Origin: Craspedostauros australis
Taxonomy: Eukaryota > Bacillariophyta > Bacillariophyceae > Mastogloiales > Achnanthaceae
Length of the DNA: 64,000 nt
NCBI GenBank assembly: GCA_026770025.1
Contig: JAMXDE010000005.1
Location: 3,472,001-3,536,000, forward strand
Direction of reading: 5' to 3'
In this document: in pieces, positions 12,801 to 21,675 of the stretch
How the letters are laid out: each line of letters opens with the position of its first letter
Numbering within the stretch: the first letter of the stretch is position 1
Made by a program: the position numbers and the translations under genes
The notes under the pieces: model-generated
Seen by the model: the letters and a program-made list of their open reading frames with translations, nothing else
Databases searched by the model: none
Told to the model about the DNA's origin: nothing

Positions 12801-13046
12801 TGGCGCCGCTGCTGCTGCATCCTCGTCGTTTGTAATATCTGAAAACAGACGAGAATCAGACCACCATCGTTGTGGTTGGTGTTGAAGTGGCGAAGTGGAC
12901 ACCAATGGCAAGGATGAGGCTGGTGCGAAAGGCATCGAAGAGATGTATCTGGAGGCCGAGGACAGTGGCAAGCATCGGCGTGGGGCGATGAATCCCATCG
13001 CGGGCATCGCGAGGGCTGATAGTGACGCCATTGATGACATCCTCAT
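9882..13046 (-). CDS. Large P-loop NTPase with probable C-terminal nuclease-like domain, CRN/RHS-type
   Basis: An uninterrupted ORF, about 1054 residues from the Met at 13046 (the frame stays open up to 13262). Seen directly: a Walker A motif SGSGKT near residue 270, a hydrophobic strand ending in IDET near residue 360 that fits a Walker B, and toward the C-terminus (about residue 870) a strand IFIQSK that fits the Q/E-x-K step of a PD-(D/E)XK nuclease fold, with possible earlier helix residues around GFEVLSTQLV. The tail is Asp/Tyr-rich and acidic. The order of a variable N-terminus, a P-loop ATPase and a restriction-enzyme-like nuclease is the known layout of Crinkler/RHS-type proteins, found as multigene families in many protists and in trypanosomatids. 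Membership is an inference from motif order. The N-terminus (MRMSSMASLSALAMPAMG, then FIAPRR and a Ser/Arg-rich stretch) looks like an organelle or secretory presequence. A stand-alone AAA-like ATPase is the alternative. Confidence 0.6.
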   Translation of the reverse strand: MRMSSMASLSALAMPAMGFIAPRRCLPLSSASRYISSMPFAPASSLPLVSTSPLQHQPQRWWSDSRLFSDITNDEDAAAAAPPAIPLDIDNYKDLFSDASFWDPELEDAAVMELLDERVLGQGQSAGELWKPLIDVRTDIVAAVKEDDEFTFYGLETDARSWDKATDAAKPILQWIATRYKGGKDQAQDVVDKIHDWLDDAEQTLDDFIQRRLTRLSHREVERLSHGAGKTFYVGTVNFRHQGWSLRRPRKVVLDASNSQKKGNALLVYSSESGSGKTVELAGSAFLRGCAISMVGSVSKEDNLPKTLTEEERRAQCIETLKKRFDALAEYNKEAFETILQAINDWVEPNDNPTADVRIVFCIDETSSCLNLVQTIINEKDLLYKTMGDYIASGFGGVLDEKFKTDRPIRVVFSIASTGAYGGTVGAQIGNYKCLKPSGNTVTKELYDTLKSEYDTSGDGYENIATFEDLKTRPFLGIIAQGNARMASILIDQMFHSGLLYNNPNDEIRLMYSVFERFINSNGMCSLWSGHEGWNKNAPPGVPLAEIPNSQHLRNHDIIAAKDRMAASSQAFAVLLYPEPFELPANDTTAQAKAMTLSYGPSFHSFYSAFRGTAPVAPAEDDWRTPMRLLVRKYGLVVQAEFTGKWTETQTLSQPFIMKDVMRLLCIWLASSGKRSREADALLGAHSFGFEVLSTQLVSCAITAAMTIEEKKRKNVHHILTKSLKMFLGGYTNDSDDTAEHVDKEIKEAWEAFKDVIPVSTECDLTLDGMYSQKSAMWLNKRDEHGNTETMGDLDKVKGIMVTPSDGDVPCDLSSVEKRDLDLAKAEAANVETLFMDKHQMEGLQQLADNKGKPPHTLFPALATVAGSDSNLADGSVSFIGAKWNADKSELLDHALYTIFIQSKTCVDGPELDSEEIRQNKDRVCDELLKIPFGKTGLYCLAYKKEKLPDTYNGNAAVGPREDTPHAVNEEKEIGRASYVSFPTDEMGILPNMMKKIEDARDPHKKMDAHGVGLIHGEDDNANDIDDSAFIDDVHYYYDDYLYDAEDEDGGWDE

Positions 13047-13816
13047 CTTTCCCCTTGTTGGTCCACCGAGGAGGAGAGCACAACGCATGGCACGAGTATT
13101 GGTGGTGGCTGGCTGGCAGTTTGGTTGCAAGTTTGGTTGCTTGATTTGTGGTCTCGTTGGATGTTTGTTTCGGTGTGTGCCTACTTTGTGGGCAGAATGA
13201 AGTTGCATCTCCACGTTCAGATTTATTTGTAAATGAGTTTTGAAGCGGTGCTTTGCAGACACTCGTCCAAATGCAAGCTGAATTGGTGAGTGTCCAGTAG
13301 TCCTAATACGGATTGAAGGGTCGCTCAGGTTTTGGTGGGAGGGCAGTTGGGAACATCATCACCCACAAACGACCTCGGGTTTTCTTGTACCCTTGGACAT
13401 TCGGTGTGCGCCTCTGAGCGTGGACTCTGTCTCTGTCTGTCTCTCTCTCTCACTCTCTTTGCGTATTGATGTGCGTTCTGCGTGTGTTATTGAAATGTGT
13501 GTGTTGATGTGTTTGTTCGGGATGACCCGAGTCAGCGAGTCGACCAACCTTTTGTATTGTCGAGTGGCGCTTTTTCATCGATTTTATCATAGAGCCTCTT
13601 GGCTGCCAGTAGCGAGGAGCGGCGACGGCAAACGTGGCTTCTGCGCGGAAAGGTAAAGACGCATTGTACGAGTACTCGAATCCGTGTGTACAAAACTCTG
13701 TCCTACCGGTACGTGCTTTGATCAAAGCGTGCGACATGCCATGTTCTACCTTGGCACGGTGCATCCTCCAACCTAGTGATTGACAGGATTGACCTGTACC
13801 CACCTTCAGTGATGAT
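13047..13816. other. Intergenic region between the NTPase gene and the HA-domain gene
   Basis: It lies between two minus-strand genes and so holds the NTPase promoter and the HA gene 3' flank. It contains a CT-rich run (about 13429-13460) and an ACGAGTACTCG palindrome (about 13667-13677). No gene is recognised. The NTPase frame remains open upstream to 13262, so a longer N-terminus cannot be excluded. Confidence 0.55.
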
Positions 13817-16800
13817 CTATGCCATGTCGTACGTATCAAAGGTTGGATTGGCACTGTCTTGCGATTTTTCGTCTGCTTCCAAATCAGACGCATCGTACTC
13901 TCCCTCAGCATTTGCGTCCTGGCTTCTTCCGTCCCCGCCACCTTCCCCATCTAGAGCTTGCCCATGTTCATTCTCATGCTCGTGTTCGTTGTTTTGGTGC
14001 ATCGACACGCACTCTTGCTGCTGCTGATGTTGCTGCTTGGGTTGGTGGTGATTGCCTGGGGCTTTTTGAGGAGATGGCGGCTGCTGCTGCTGGGTTTGAT
14101 GTAATATCCCAGCTGGCACCGAGGCAGCATGGTGCTGCCCATGCCGACTGTGTTGGTCGCCCTGGTCTTGTGCCGTGCCTTGAGCTTGATGCTGTAGCTG
14201 CTGTGGCGTATGCGGATGCTCTGCTGAGTGCTGTTGGGTGGCATTCTCTTCTTGCGGAGGCGCAGTTGAAGACCACCGCGGCAAATTACCGAGATGCTCC
14301 TGACCGCCGCGCCCTCCACCCACGCCCACACCAGCAGCCTCCACGTACGCGAAACCGCGAAAGTCTGTGTTTTGCGGTCCCTCTGGTTGTGGTGGCTGTG
14401 GCAGGGTGGCGCTGGTTCCGATTATCCTGCCGTCGCCATAATACTGGCCTGGCTGCCCCTCCGTGGGCGGGTGTTGCTGGAGCCGCTGTGGTTGGTTTGC
14501 CTGTTCATGATACACGGGTTGGATAGTTTGCGATGGCATCGGAATGCCCCCACCCACCATCACAACCATGTGCTGGGGACTCTGCCCCTGCGGTTCTGCG
14601 TGATGTAGCTGCTGCTGCGGTTGCAGTGCCTGTATCTGCTGCTGACCATGGTGTTGCACCTGCTGCAAGCTCGGCGGTTGGTGTTGTTGTTGGGGCTGCT
14701 GTGATGCCTGCGAATCGTCAATGGCGACAGACCCACCCAAGTGCGATTGATGGTTGCTGTGGTGCACTGGCTGATGTTGTTGTTGATGGTGCTGCATTGT
14801 GGAGACAGTCAAATGGTGACGTGCGTACTGTGACTGATGCGGTTGTTGGAACGACGCGTGAGATTGGTGCGGATGCTGGTGTGGCACACGGCCGTGTTGC
14901 ATTTGCGGCTGGCCTTGCATACCGTGATGAACGGGGTGTCGTTGCACTTGTATCTGCTGCGGCTGCGCCTGTCGGGGTTGCTGTGGCAAGTTGTGATGTG
15001 GCAGATGCGAGTGCTGGAGTTGAGCATCCGCGGGATGGTCGCGATGATGTTGCTGGTGACTTTGGTGTTGTTGGTGTTGCTGATGTGGATGCAGCGGTTG
15101 TTGATATTGATGTGGCTGATGCTGCTGCTGCTGCTGCTGCGAGTGTTGGAGCTGAGCATCGATTGGATGACCACGATGATCCAGCATGGGACGTCCGAAC
15201 TGTGTAGGATGTTGAAGAGTGATGTGGACTGGGTTCTGTGCCTTCATTGGTGCCATCGCTGGTGTCTCCGGACCCTGTGTCTCCGCATGCATCCCTCCTG
15301 CTTCCATCGAGGTTTTTTGCTTCTTGTTGGGATTCCTCGGTTGTTGATGAGCCGCTCGTATCTCGCCTTGCATGCCTTGATTGGTTGGCGCTGTACCAAC
15401 TGCTTCGGGCACAGGGGCAGCATGTGCTTCCGCGACAGCCGCAGCGATGGCAGCCGCTGCTCCGCTCCCCCAGCTGAACCCAACATCTTCAAGCTTCTTG
15501 ATCCTCTCTTGCGTGAGTTGTGATGGTCTACCCCGCTGCTTCAGCGAGTACTGCGCCCTCTGCTTTCCTACCCATCGCCCGAGTGCCCGGTTAGGTGCGT
15601 AATTCACGGGGACGTTAGTGGTGCCAGTCTCTCGACAGTACTCGACGAGCTCCTGGAACCGCGCATTCCAACCGACGGCACGAGGTGCCATCCGCCACTC
15701 AAATCCAACCGAATTCAATTGGGCCATGCGTTCTGGACTCAACACTGTACGGTACGTGTGTTTGCGATGGTTCATCACTTTGCCCGTCTTTCGGAGCTCA
15801 TACTCTCGATACTGCTCCCGCTGCGATTTCACCCACAAACCGAGCTTGCCCGATGACTGTGGCACATTCGTGTGCCCGTGCTGGAGCTTGAACGACAGCA
15901 GGGCCTGAAAGTTGAGGTTCCACCGCGACTGGCTGTCGAAAGGGACTCGGTCCCAGCAAAACTCTATGCTGTTGAGCACCGCGAGTCTGTCTGGAGTGAG
16001 CAAGTAGTTGGTGGCACCTCGTTGATTGGCAACCGCGTTAGATGTAAGTAGCGCTGGATGGATGGGCGGGCGTTCTGGTTCTTTGGCTTCCTCGGATTCC
16101 ATCTGTGACTTGCTGCCAGCGTCTTGCTTTGTGGTATTGACCACATATCCTGCTGAGTTTCCGTGAAACGCTTGCTGATCACCAGGAGCACTGAACGGTG
16201 GATGAGACGGGTTCATCGTCGCCTCTCGTTGTGACCCATCGTTGGGCATCCTGCCCTCTTGTCCAGCGCCTTGCTGTGCATGGCCTTGGTGATACTGAAC
16301 GGGGTTCGGCGCATGCGCCACCTGCGCAGGCCCTGAATCCGTCATTGATGGGTCCGCAAAATGCCCACATGGCTGCTGCTGCTGCTGCTGCTGCACATAA
16401 TCTTGATTGTATTGATGACCTAGTTGCTGTTGCATCTGCTGCTGCTGCTGTTGTTCCTGTGGCTGCACGTTGCCACTATTTGTTGTGGAATTCGGTCGGC
16501 CGTCAGCCCCGGGGGTTGTTCTCGTACTGATGTTCTCGTTTGGAGTAGCGATGGCACAAGCGCTTGCGTCGCCAACGGCAGGTCTCGGAACGGACGTGGT
16601 GGAAGAAGACTGGCGAAGACCGTAGTATTGGGCTTGCGCCGCTGCGCGTTTCCTCTTCGACTGTGGTTTGGTTGGCCATTTGAGTTTCGAGGATCGCTCG
16701 ACAAGCTCCGCGTAGTGCGCTCGCAGTTGGGTAACCCATTTGGATAAGGTCTTGAGGGTCTTTTGCGTGTACTTGGGGACCTTGCAATGTCCATGCTTGG

Positions 16801-18298
16801 CTCGAAAGACGAGCAATTCGAACAACATGTTGTTGAAACTTTGGCCTTGGTTGCCTCCTGGCCCACCCTTGCGTTTTCGTTTGGGAGGTGGCGCCGCTGC
16901 GGCTGCAGCCACCGCGGCCGCTATCGCTGCCTCTCCTCTGGCTGTTGCTGTTGCTGTCGTCGTTGTTGTTGCTGGTGCTGCTACTGTTGTGGCTGCGGCT
17001 GTCGGCTTCGGCTGGTACATCGGTGGGTAAGCAGATGGAGTTGCGCCATATGCGGGTGGCATCCCGACTCCCGGTCCATACGAGGGTCCCATCGCAGGAT
17101 GAATCTGCGCGTGCCCAGGTAGGGCGGCCATGGGAACTTGCCCGACCCTTGGCCGCATGTCCATCCTTCCAGGCGGCAGCACCGAGGGAGGGGGGTGAGC
17201 GTCGGCGGCAGGATATGCTTTGGGCCGTGCAGGTGCATACATGTGATTCGAGTGCAACGGGACAGAAACTGTCCCAGCGACTGGAGTCCCACCTTCTCGG
17301 CTATTTGCTTGTCCTTCGGGCAATAATTGCAAGCCAGCTGTGTCCGGGGCGTAGGCTGGGCGTTGGTCGTGAGGCGCGGCTGGTTGCTTTGGATCCGGTT
17401 GATCAAGTGAAGACGATGCTCCTTCCCCTGCTTTTCCTGGCGGTGGTACCGAGGTTTGCTCGGATGCAGGGGATGGTTCCGTCCGTGATGCCGTAGGTTG
17501 CTGCTGCTGTTGCGCTTGTTGTGGTTGCGCTTGTTGTTGCGGTTGCGCTTGCGGTTGTACTTGTTGGTGTTGACCTTGCCTACCGCTGGTGGGTTGTAGA
17601 CCAGCCTTGCTGGCATGGTCATTCGGATGCTTTGCAGTATCAGTGGATGCATGAACTTCGTCTGCCTGGGTGTCGCTGGAGTCTCGAGGAGGTTCAGTAG
17701 CGTCGCCCTGCGCTTCGCCCGGCTTGATTGGCGAAGGTATCAAGGACAAAGGCTGCGACGAAGTCATCCGTACGTGTATTCCAGGTTGGGTCTCTGTAGA
17801 TGCCATCGTTTCGTTTGATGCCACAGCGTCTTGCGTTTCTGTGTGTGCCGTGGCTGCAGCCGAAGGAGCTTGTTTTGTTTTCAATGCAACCACACTTCCA
17901 CCCTCCGCAGCATCCACCGCAGCATCAGCATTGTCTCTGTCACCATCGCCTTTCGTGGCACGCTCGTCCATGCCTTGATCGATGCTCGTGCCTTCGTTGC
18001 CAACAAAGGGACTGGCATCCACAGCAGGAGCATTCGTGCTGACCGATGCAACGACCTGCCCACCATCCATCAGACTCTTCGCATCGTTCGCGACGCCATC
18101 AGTGCCGCCATTGAGATCGGTTGGCTGCGTCATTGGTGAATCATCCGCAGATGCTGACTCAGAAGCCGGTTCAACGAGCTGATCGGCATCTTGTTTGGCA
18201 TCCTGTTCGGTCGCTGCACCCCCGTTGGCGCCCCCATTGGCACCACCATTGGCTGTTTCCTCCTTCATCGCTCGGTTGCTGGATGAGATCGACCGCAC
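13817..18298 (-). CDS. Glutamine-rich protein with three helicase-associated (HA) domains
   Basis: A single ORF of 1493 residues from 18298 (an alternative Met lies ten codons on). Three segments match the helicase-associated domain, a short helical repeat with the signature W...F..L..F...HGH..VP......L..WV..QR..Y: about residues 487-560 (HGHCKVP..., KWVTQLRAHY), 785-865 (HGHTNVP, LGLWVKSQREQY, then LNSVGFEW) and 869-940 (TGTTNVP, LGRWVGKQRAQY, then LEDVGFSW). The last two are adjacent. The first stands 220 residues upstream and is followed by a Lys/Arg patch. HA domains are common in stramenopile algae, often without any helicase domain, and their role is thought to be nucleic-acid binding. 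No helicase motif is present here. The remaining 80% is Gln/His/Pro/Ala-rich and disordered, suggesting a transcriptional or chromatin regulator (inference). Confidence 0.85.
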   Translation of the reverse strand: MRSISSSNRAMKEETANGGANGGANGGAATEQDAKQDADQLVEPASESASADDSPMTQPTDLNGGTDGVANDAKSLMDGGQVVASVSTNAPAVDASPFVGNEGTSIDQGMDERATKGDGDRDNADAAVDAAEGGSVVALKTKQAPSAAATAHTETQDAVASNETMASTETQPGIHVRMTSSQPLSLIPSPIKPGEAQGDATEPPRDSSDTQADEVHASTDTAKHPNDHASKAGLQPTSGRQGQHQQVQPQAQPQQQAQPQQAQQQQQPTASRTEPSPASEQTSVPPPGKAGEGASSSLDQPDPKQPAAPHDQRPAYAPDTAGLQLLPEGQANSREGGTPVAGTVSVPLHSNHMYAPARPKAYPAADAHPPPSVLPPGRMDMRPRVGQVPMAALPGHAQIHPAMGPSYGPGVGMPPAYGATPSAYPPMYQPKPTAAATTVAAPATTTTTATATARGEAAIAAAVAAAAAAPPPKRKRKGGPGGNQGQSFNNMLFELLVFRAKHGHCKVPKYTQKTLKTLSKWVTQLRAHYAELVERSSKLKWPTKPQSKRKRAAAQAQYYGLRQSSSTTSVPRPAVGDASACAIATPNENISTRTTPGADGRPNSTTNSGNVQPQEQQQQQQMQQQLGHQYNQDYVQQQQQQQPCGHFADPSMTDSGPAQVAHAPNPVQYHQGHAQQGAGQEGRMPNDGSQREATMNPSHPPFSAPGDQQAFHGNSAGYVVNTTKQDAGSKSQMESEEAKEPERPPIHPALLTSNAVANQRGATNYLLTPDRLAVLNSIEFCWDRVPFDSQSRWNLNFQALLSFKLQHGHTNVPQSSGKLGLWVKSQREQYREYELRKTGKVMNHRKHTYRTVLSPERMAQLNSVGFEWRMAPRAVGWNARFQELVEYCRETGTTNVPVNYAPNRALGRWVGKQRAQYSLKQRGRPSQLTQERIKKLEDVGFSWGSGAAAAIAAAVAEAHAAPVPEAVGTAPTNQGMQGEIRAAHQQPRNPNKKQKTSMEAGGMHAETQGPETPAMAPMKAQNPVHITLQHPTQFGRPMLDHRGHPIDAQLQHSQQQQQQHQPHQYQQPLHPHQQHQQHQSHQQHHRDHPADAQLQHSHLPHHNLPQQPRQAQPQQIQVQRHPVHHGMQGQPQMQHGRVPHQHPHQSHASFQQPHQSQYARHHLTVSTMQHHQQQHQPVHHSNHQSHLGGSVAIDDSQASQQPQQQHQPPSLQQVQHHGQQQIQALQPQQQLHHAEPQGQSPQHMVVMVGGGIPMPSQTIQPVYHEQANQPQRLQQHPPTEGQPGQYYGDGRIIGTSATLPQPPQPEGPQNTDFRGFAYVEAAGVGVGGGRGGQEHLGNLPRWSSTAPPQEENATQQHSAEHPHTPQQLQHQAQGTAQDQGDQHSRHGQHHAASVPAGILHQTQQQQPPSPQKAPGNHHQPKQQHQQQQECVSMHQNNEHEHENEHGQALDGEGGGDGRSQDANAEGEYDASDLEADEKSQDSANPTFDTYDMA

Positions 18299-19776
18299 GC
18301 ACGAGCTGAGTATCCGTATTACAAGTCCGAGGAAGGGGATGAGCCTGCTCCCACCATCAATTGGTGATCCTACTTGTTTATCCTGGAGTTGCTCGGAGAG
18401 TACGACTATGTGCCTTGCTCTACGAGTATGTTTGTTTCACACTGTCTGTACGAATGAGTATAATAGGAGCCGTGATTTGGTGAGTATTGGTATGGTGCCC
18501 TCACAGCGAACTTGCATCCAAGCCAAGATGCGGCAAGCGTCGAGCCCTTGATGGTGCAGGGCGTTTTATGTTGTGGTTCGCGAGATGGAACGAGATGTCT
18601 GTGTTTCGGCGCGCTTCGCTCTCCTCGTGGTCGAACTCACACTGATGCGAGCTGTGCACCATGCCCGTGCTTCGCTCAACGTACCTGCTCTGTTCGTCTT
18701 GTCGTTGTTGTTGTTCTTGTTCTTGTCATTCGCCTCCCTCGATTGATTTGTGATGAAGAGGACGTCTCCTCGCTCGTTGCCTCTCCTTCCTGTTTCCACA
18801 TGCAAACCCCTCGTCTCTCGATGGGGAGAATGGTGTCAACTCTGTTTTTCTTGTTGGTTGTTTGCGCTCCTGGCTGTTTCGGATGTGCGTGGAAACGCTG
18901 GGGCAAACCTTGGTGCACGCTAAGGCGATCTTCTCCACCGTTTCTCTGCCATGCTCGTCGTGGCTGCCATGTGCGCAGACAAAGAAATGAACGTTTCAAT
19001 TGGGAACCACAATTCTGTTCGTCTGATTCTTGCAGACAAGCATACAACAACAATATGACTGTTGAAACCTGGCAGTCTACATATGTAAGATAGATGTCCC
19101 GAAAGCTAGAATCAACATGAAATACCTATGGTCCGAACGCAACCTCGTCTCATCGCTTGGCTCCACACTCGCATCGATGCAGTGGTGCAACGAAGGGAAC
19201 CGCCGCTTCTACCAATGCATGCACCCGCGCACAACTGACAGTATGATATAATGGGATGGAGTACTGCACGGTATGAACAATACCTGCCACTACATTTTTG
19301 CAACAGTACAAACACGAGCCTGTGTAGGGATGTGATGGACTTGAATCGAGCAGAGTACTCATACTCGCGCAGAGTGCTACTCGTTTTCTGCTCGTATATA
19401 AGATGTATTAAATAATATCATATTCTGTGGAAGTAGAATCGCAATACGTGCAATGTGTGGAATAGAGTGACGCAACTTGCATGACGCTCCAGATGGATCC
19501 TCCCTGTACACCCGTCCAGTCCTTTGCGACTTGCAACATACTTACACCTTTCTTCATGTGTGTGTGTGTGCAATCGTTCCATAAAAAGCCTTCCCATGGC
19601 ATCATGCTTGTGTTTGGACGCAGAGTCGACACCCCACGGAAAGGCGTGCTCGTTGTCTCTTCGATTTGTTGTGCGAAGCATTGGTTATCTGCGCCTGACT
19701 TGGAGACATTGAGCATTGAGGATAGCATTATGCTCTGCCGAATTTGCTCCTATGCTCTGCTCGCGCAGTGCGCACA
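18299..19776. other. Intergenic region upstream of the HA-domain gene
   Basis: This 1.48-kb stretch lies between two minus-strand genes. The plus-strand frame 18512-19093 (193 codons, Cys/Arg/Val-rich) resembles no family I know and lacks consistent coding bias. TACGAGTATG (18421) and GAGTACTCATACTCG (about 19354-19368) are further copies of the recurrent intergenic motif. No RNA gene is seen. Confidence 0.5.
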
Positions 19777-20646
19777 TTATTCGCTACCCGCCTTGCATGC
19801 AGCGATGAAATCTGCCATGTAATCATTCGGTGACCCATTGATGTCGCCATTTGGTGCTGTTTCTGTTGCTGGGGCTGGCTCAGGCGACTGTGTCTGTGGG
19901 AAATCCGCAGCATCCGTCGTTTGCGTTGCCAACGCTGGTTCGGTTGGAACGGCGGCAGCCATGGCATCTTCGTAAGAGTAGCTGGAGTTGACAGGAGTCG
20001 GAGCCGAGAGTTGCACGGGGGCTGGAACTGGGGCAGAGACTGGGATTGGGGCGGGCGGGGCAGGTTCTGTGGCGGCGCTGGTTGCGGGCACGGATTGCAG
20101 CTGCTGTGCGTAATCGTAATCGTACTCGTTGGCTGGAATGTTGGCGACGAATGGTTGCGGTGGCGGTGCCAAAGGTGGCAATGCCATGGGCTGGGGTGGT
20201 TCGCTGGGCTTCGTCAAAACTCGATCTCGTTCCTCCATCTTCTTGCTGAGCTTGAGGAGGAAGTAGACCAACCCGCCGAAGAGGAAGATCTCCAACGGAC
20301 TGCCCGCAGACCGCTCCAAGCTCGTCGTGTACGATTTCTGATAGTAGTTCGCGTAGTCAGTCGCCGCCGTTGCAATTTGTGGGCTGAGCAGAATGCTTGT
20401 TGCGGAGGTCACGACGGATGCAATGGCAGTCGCAACCTTGGTCGACGGCGCATCTGCAGCGACAACGGATGAGTCAGGTTGCGGGTGACCGTGCACGTTT
20501 GATTGCTGCAGCTGCTGCTGGCACTGCGATTGATGATGAAGGTGGCCCGCCCTCCGTGGCAAGGGAGACGGTACCCACGCAACGCACTGCAAGTGCATCG
20601 TTGCAAAGGCAAGCGCAGAAAGGAGAGAAAGGCGCATGAATCTCAT
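19777..20646 (-). CDS. Putative plastid-targeted single-pass membrane protein, Pro/Ala-rich
   Basis: 289 residues from the Met at 20646 (MRFMRLSLLSALAFATM), chosen because it starts a clear hydrophobic signal sequence. The frame is open to 20766. After the signal, VAWVPS followed by Pro/Arg/His-rich residues resembles the A-x-A-[FW]-x-P cleavage region of bipartite plastid presequences. A second hydrophobic stretch (about residues 65-95, Ala/Ser/Thr-rich, ending IATAATD) could be a thylakoid-type signal or membrane segment, and GSPLEIFLFGGLVYFLLKL (about 115-135) is a confident transmembrane helix followed by Lys/Arg/Glu. The C-terminal half is Pro/Ala/Thr-rich with a Tyr-Asp patch. I recognise no family. 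The plastid location is inference from the presequence. Confidence 0.7.
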   Translation of the reverse strand: MRFMRLSLLSALAFATMHLQCVAWVPSPLPRRAGHLHHQSQCQQQLQQSNVHGHPQPDSSVVAADAPSTKVATAIASVVTSATSILLSPQIATAATDYANYYQKSYTTSLERSAGSPLEIFLFGGLVYFLLKLSKKMEERDRVLTKPSEPPQPMALPPLAPPPQPFVANIPANEYDYDYAQQLQSVPATSAATEPAPPAPIPVSAPVPAPVQLSAPTPVNSSYSYEDAMAAAVPTEPALATQTTDAADFPQTQSPEPAPATETAPNGDINGSPNDYMADFIAACKAGSE

Positions 20647-21675
20647 GATATGCGGATGAGCTTGGCTTACTATCTGTATGCGTATTCGATTATGTATGAC
20701 TGCAGGTGGTGTGGATATATGGATGCGTGGTTTGATCGGCAATTTGATTGGAAATTTGATCGGCAATTTGATCGGTGCTTTGCGGATAAGTGCTTTGCGG
20801 ATGGTCTGTCTGGAACAGAAAAGAAGAGTGCTGAAGTCTCCGTCGGCGTTCTCTGGAGCTCTCTGACGTTGCGAATGCTGTCTACTGGCTATCCTCTCTG
20901 TTGGCAGTGTCGATGGTACTCTGCCTCGTGATTGGTCCTCTACTCTATTTGCACTTGGACAAGTATTGTCTGATGCGGGTGGAGCAGGAAGGTTGATGGT
21001 TGGCGGGAGGAAGCAAGCAGAGAAGGAAGGAATCGATGGCTTTCCATAGTAAGAGAACGAGCGCTGTGTTGGATGGTGGGTGAGGCATCTTGTTGTGGAC
21101 GCAGCGACATGGCATGATGGCTTCCACCAGCTGTTGTTGCTGTTGCTGTTGCTTCAGCTGTCTCATCTCTTTGCTGTGTCTGAATCTCGTTGGCGGTGGT
21201 GGCAGAAGATCCGCCCCACGCACGAGAACGCTCTTGTTGATGTCTGTGACGTCGATCTGACGGTTTGATTGATGGACGGAAAGTGCCACGTCAGAGTGTC
21301 TCCATCGTAAATTTTTGTTTGGTGTATTAATAGTGAGGTACATCATATGCAGTTGTGGTATCGAAACAAATATCGGACTCACTATTTACACAATCGAGGT
21401 GGTGCTTGTACGAGCATCTACTGACGTTGGATCAAGACCTCTGGACGTACTCTACTCGACGAGTATGAACCCAATCTTTGCGCTACTGCATGCGCAAGCT
21501 GCCCTGGCACTACTCTACTAGACTGGAATCTGTACGATATGAAAACATATATAACATATATTCACGAGTACTATTCTACCTACATAGGGTAGAGTACACC
21601 ATAATACTTGCCGAGCCCCACGCCCGAGTTTGTCCCACCCTTACATGCTCGTACCTTGCTCGCGCAATACTCCTA
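20647..21675. other. Intergenic region with short ATTTGATCGGC-type repeats
   Basis: It holds the promoter of the 19777-20646 gene and the 3' flank of the HMG gene. About 20730-20800 contains degenerate direct repeats of GGCAATTTGATC and TGCTTTGCGGAT. About 21560-21670 is AT-rich. No gene is seen. Confidence 0.55.
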
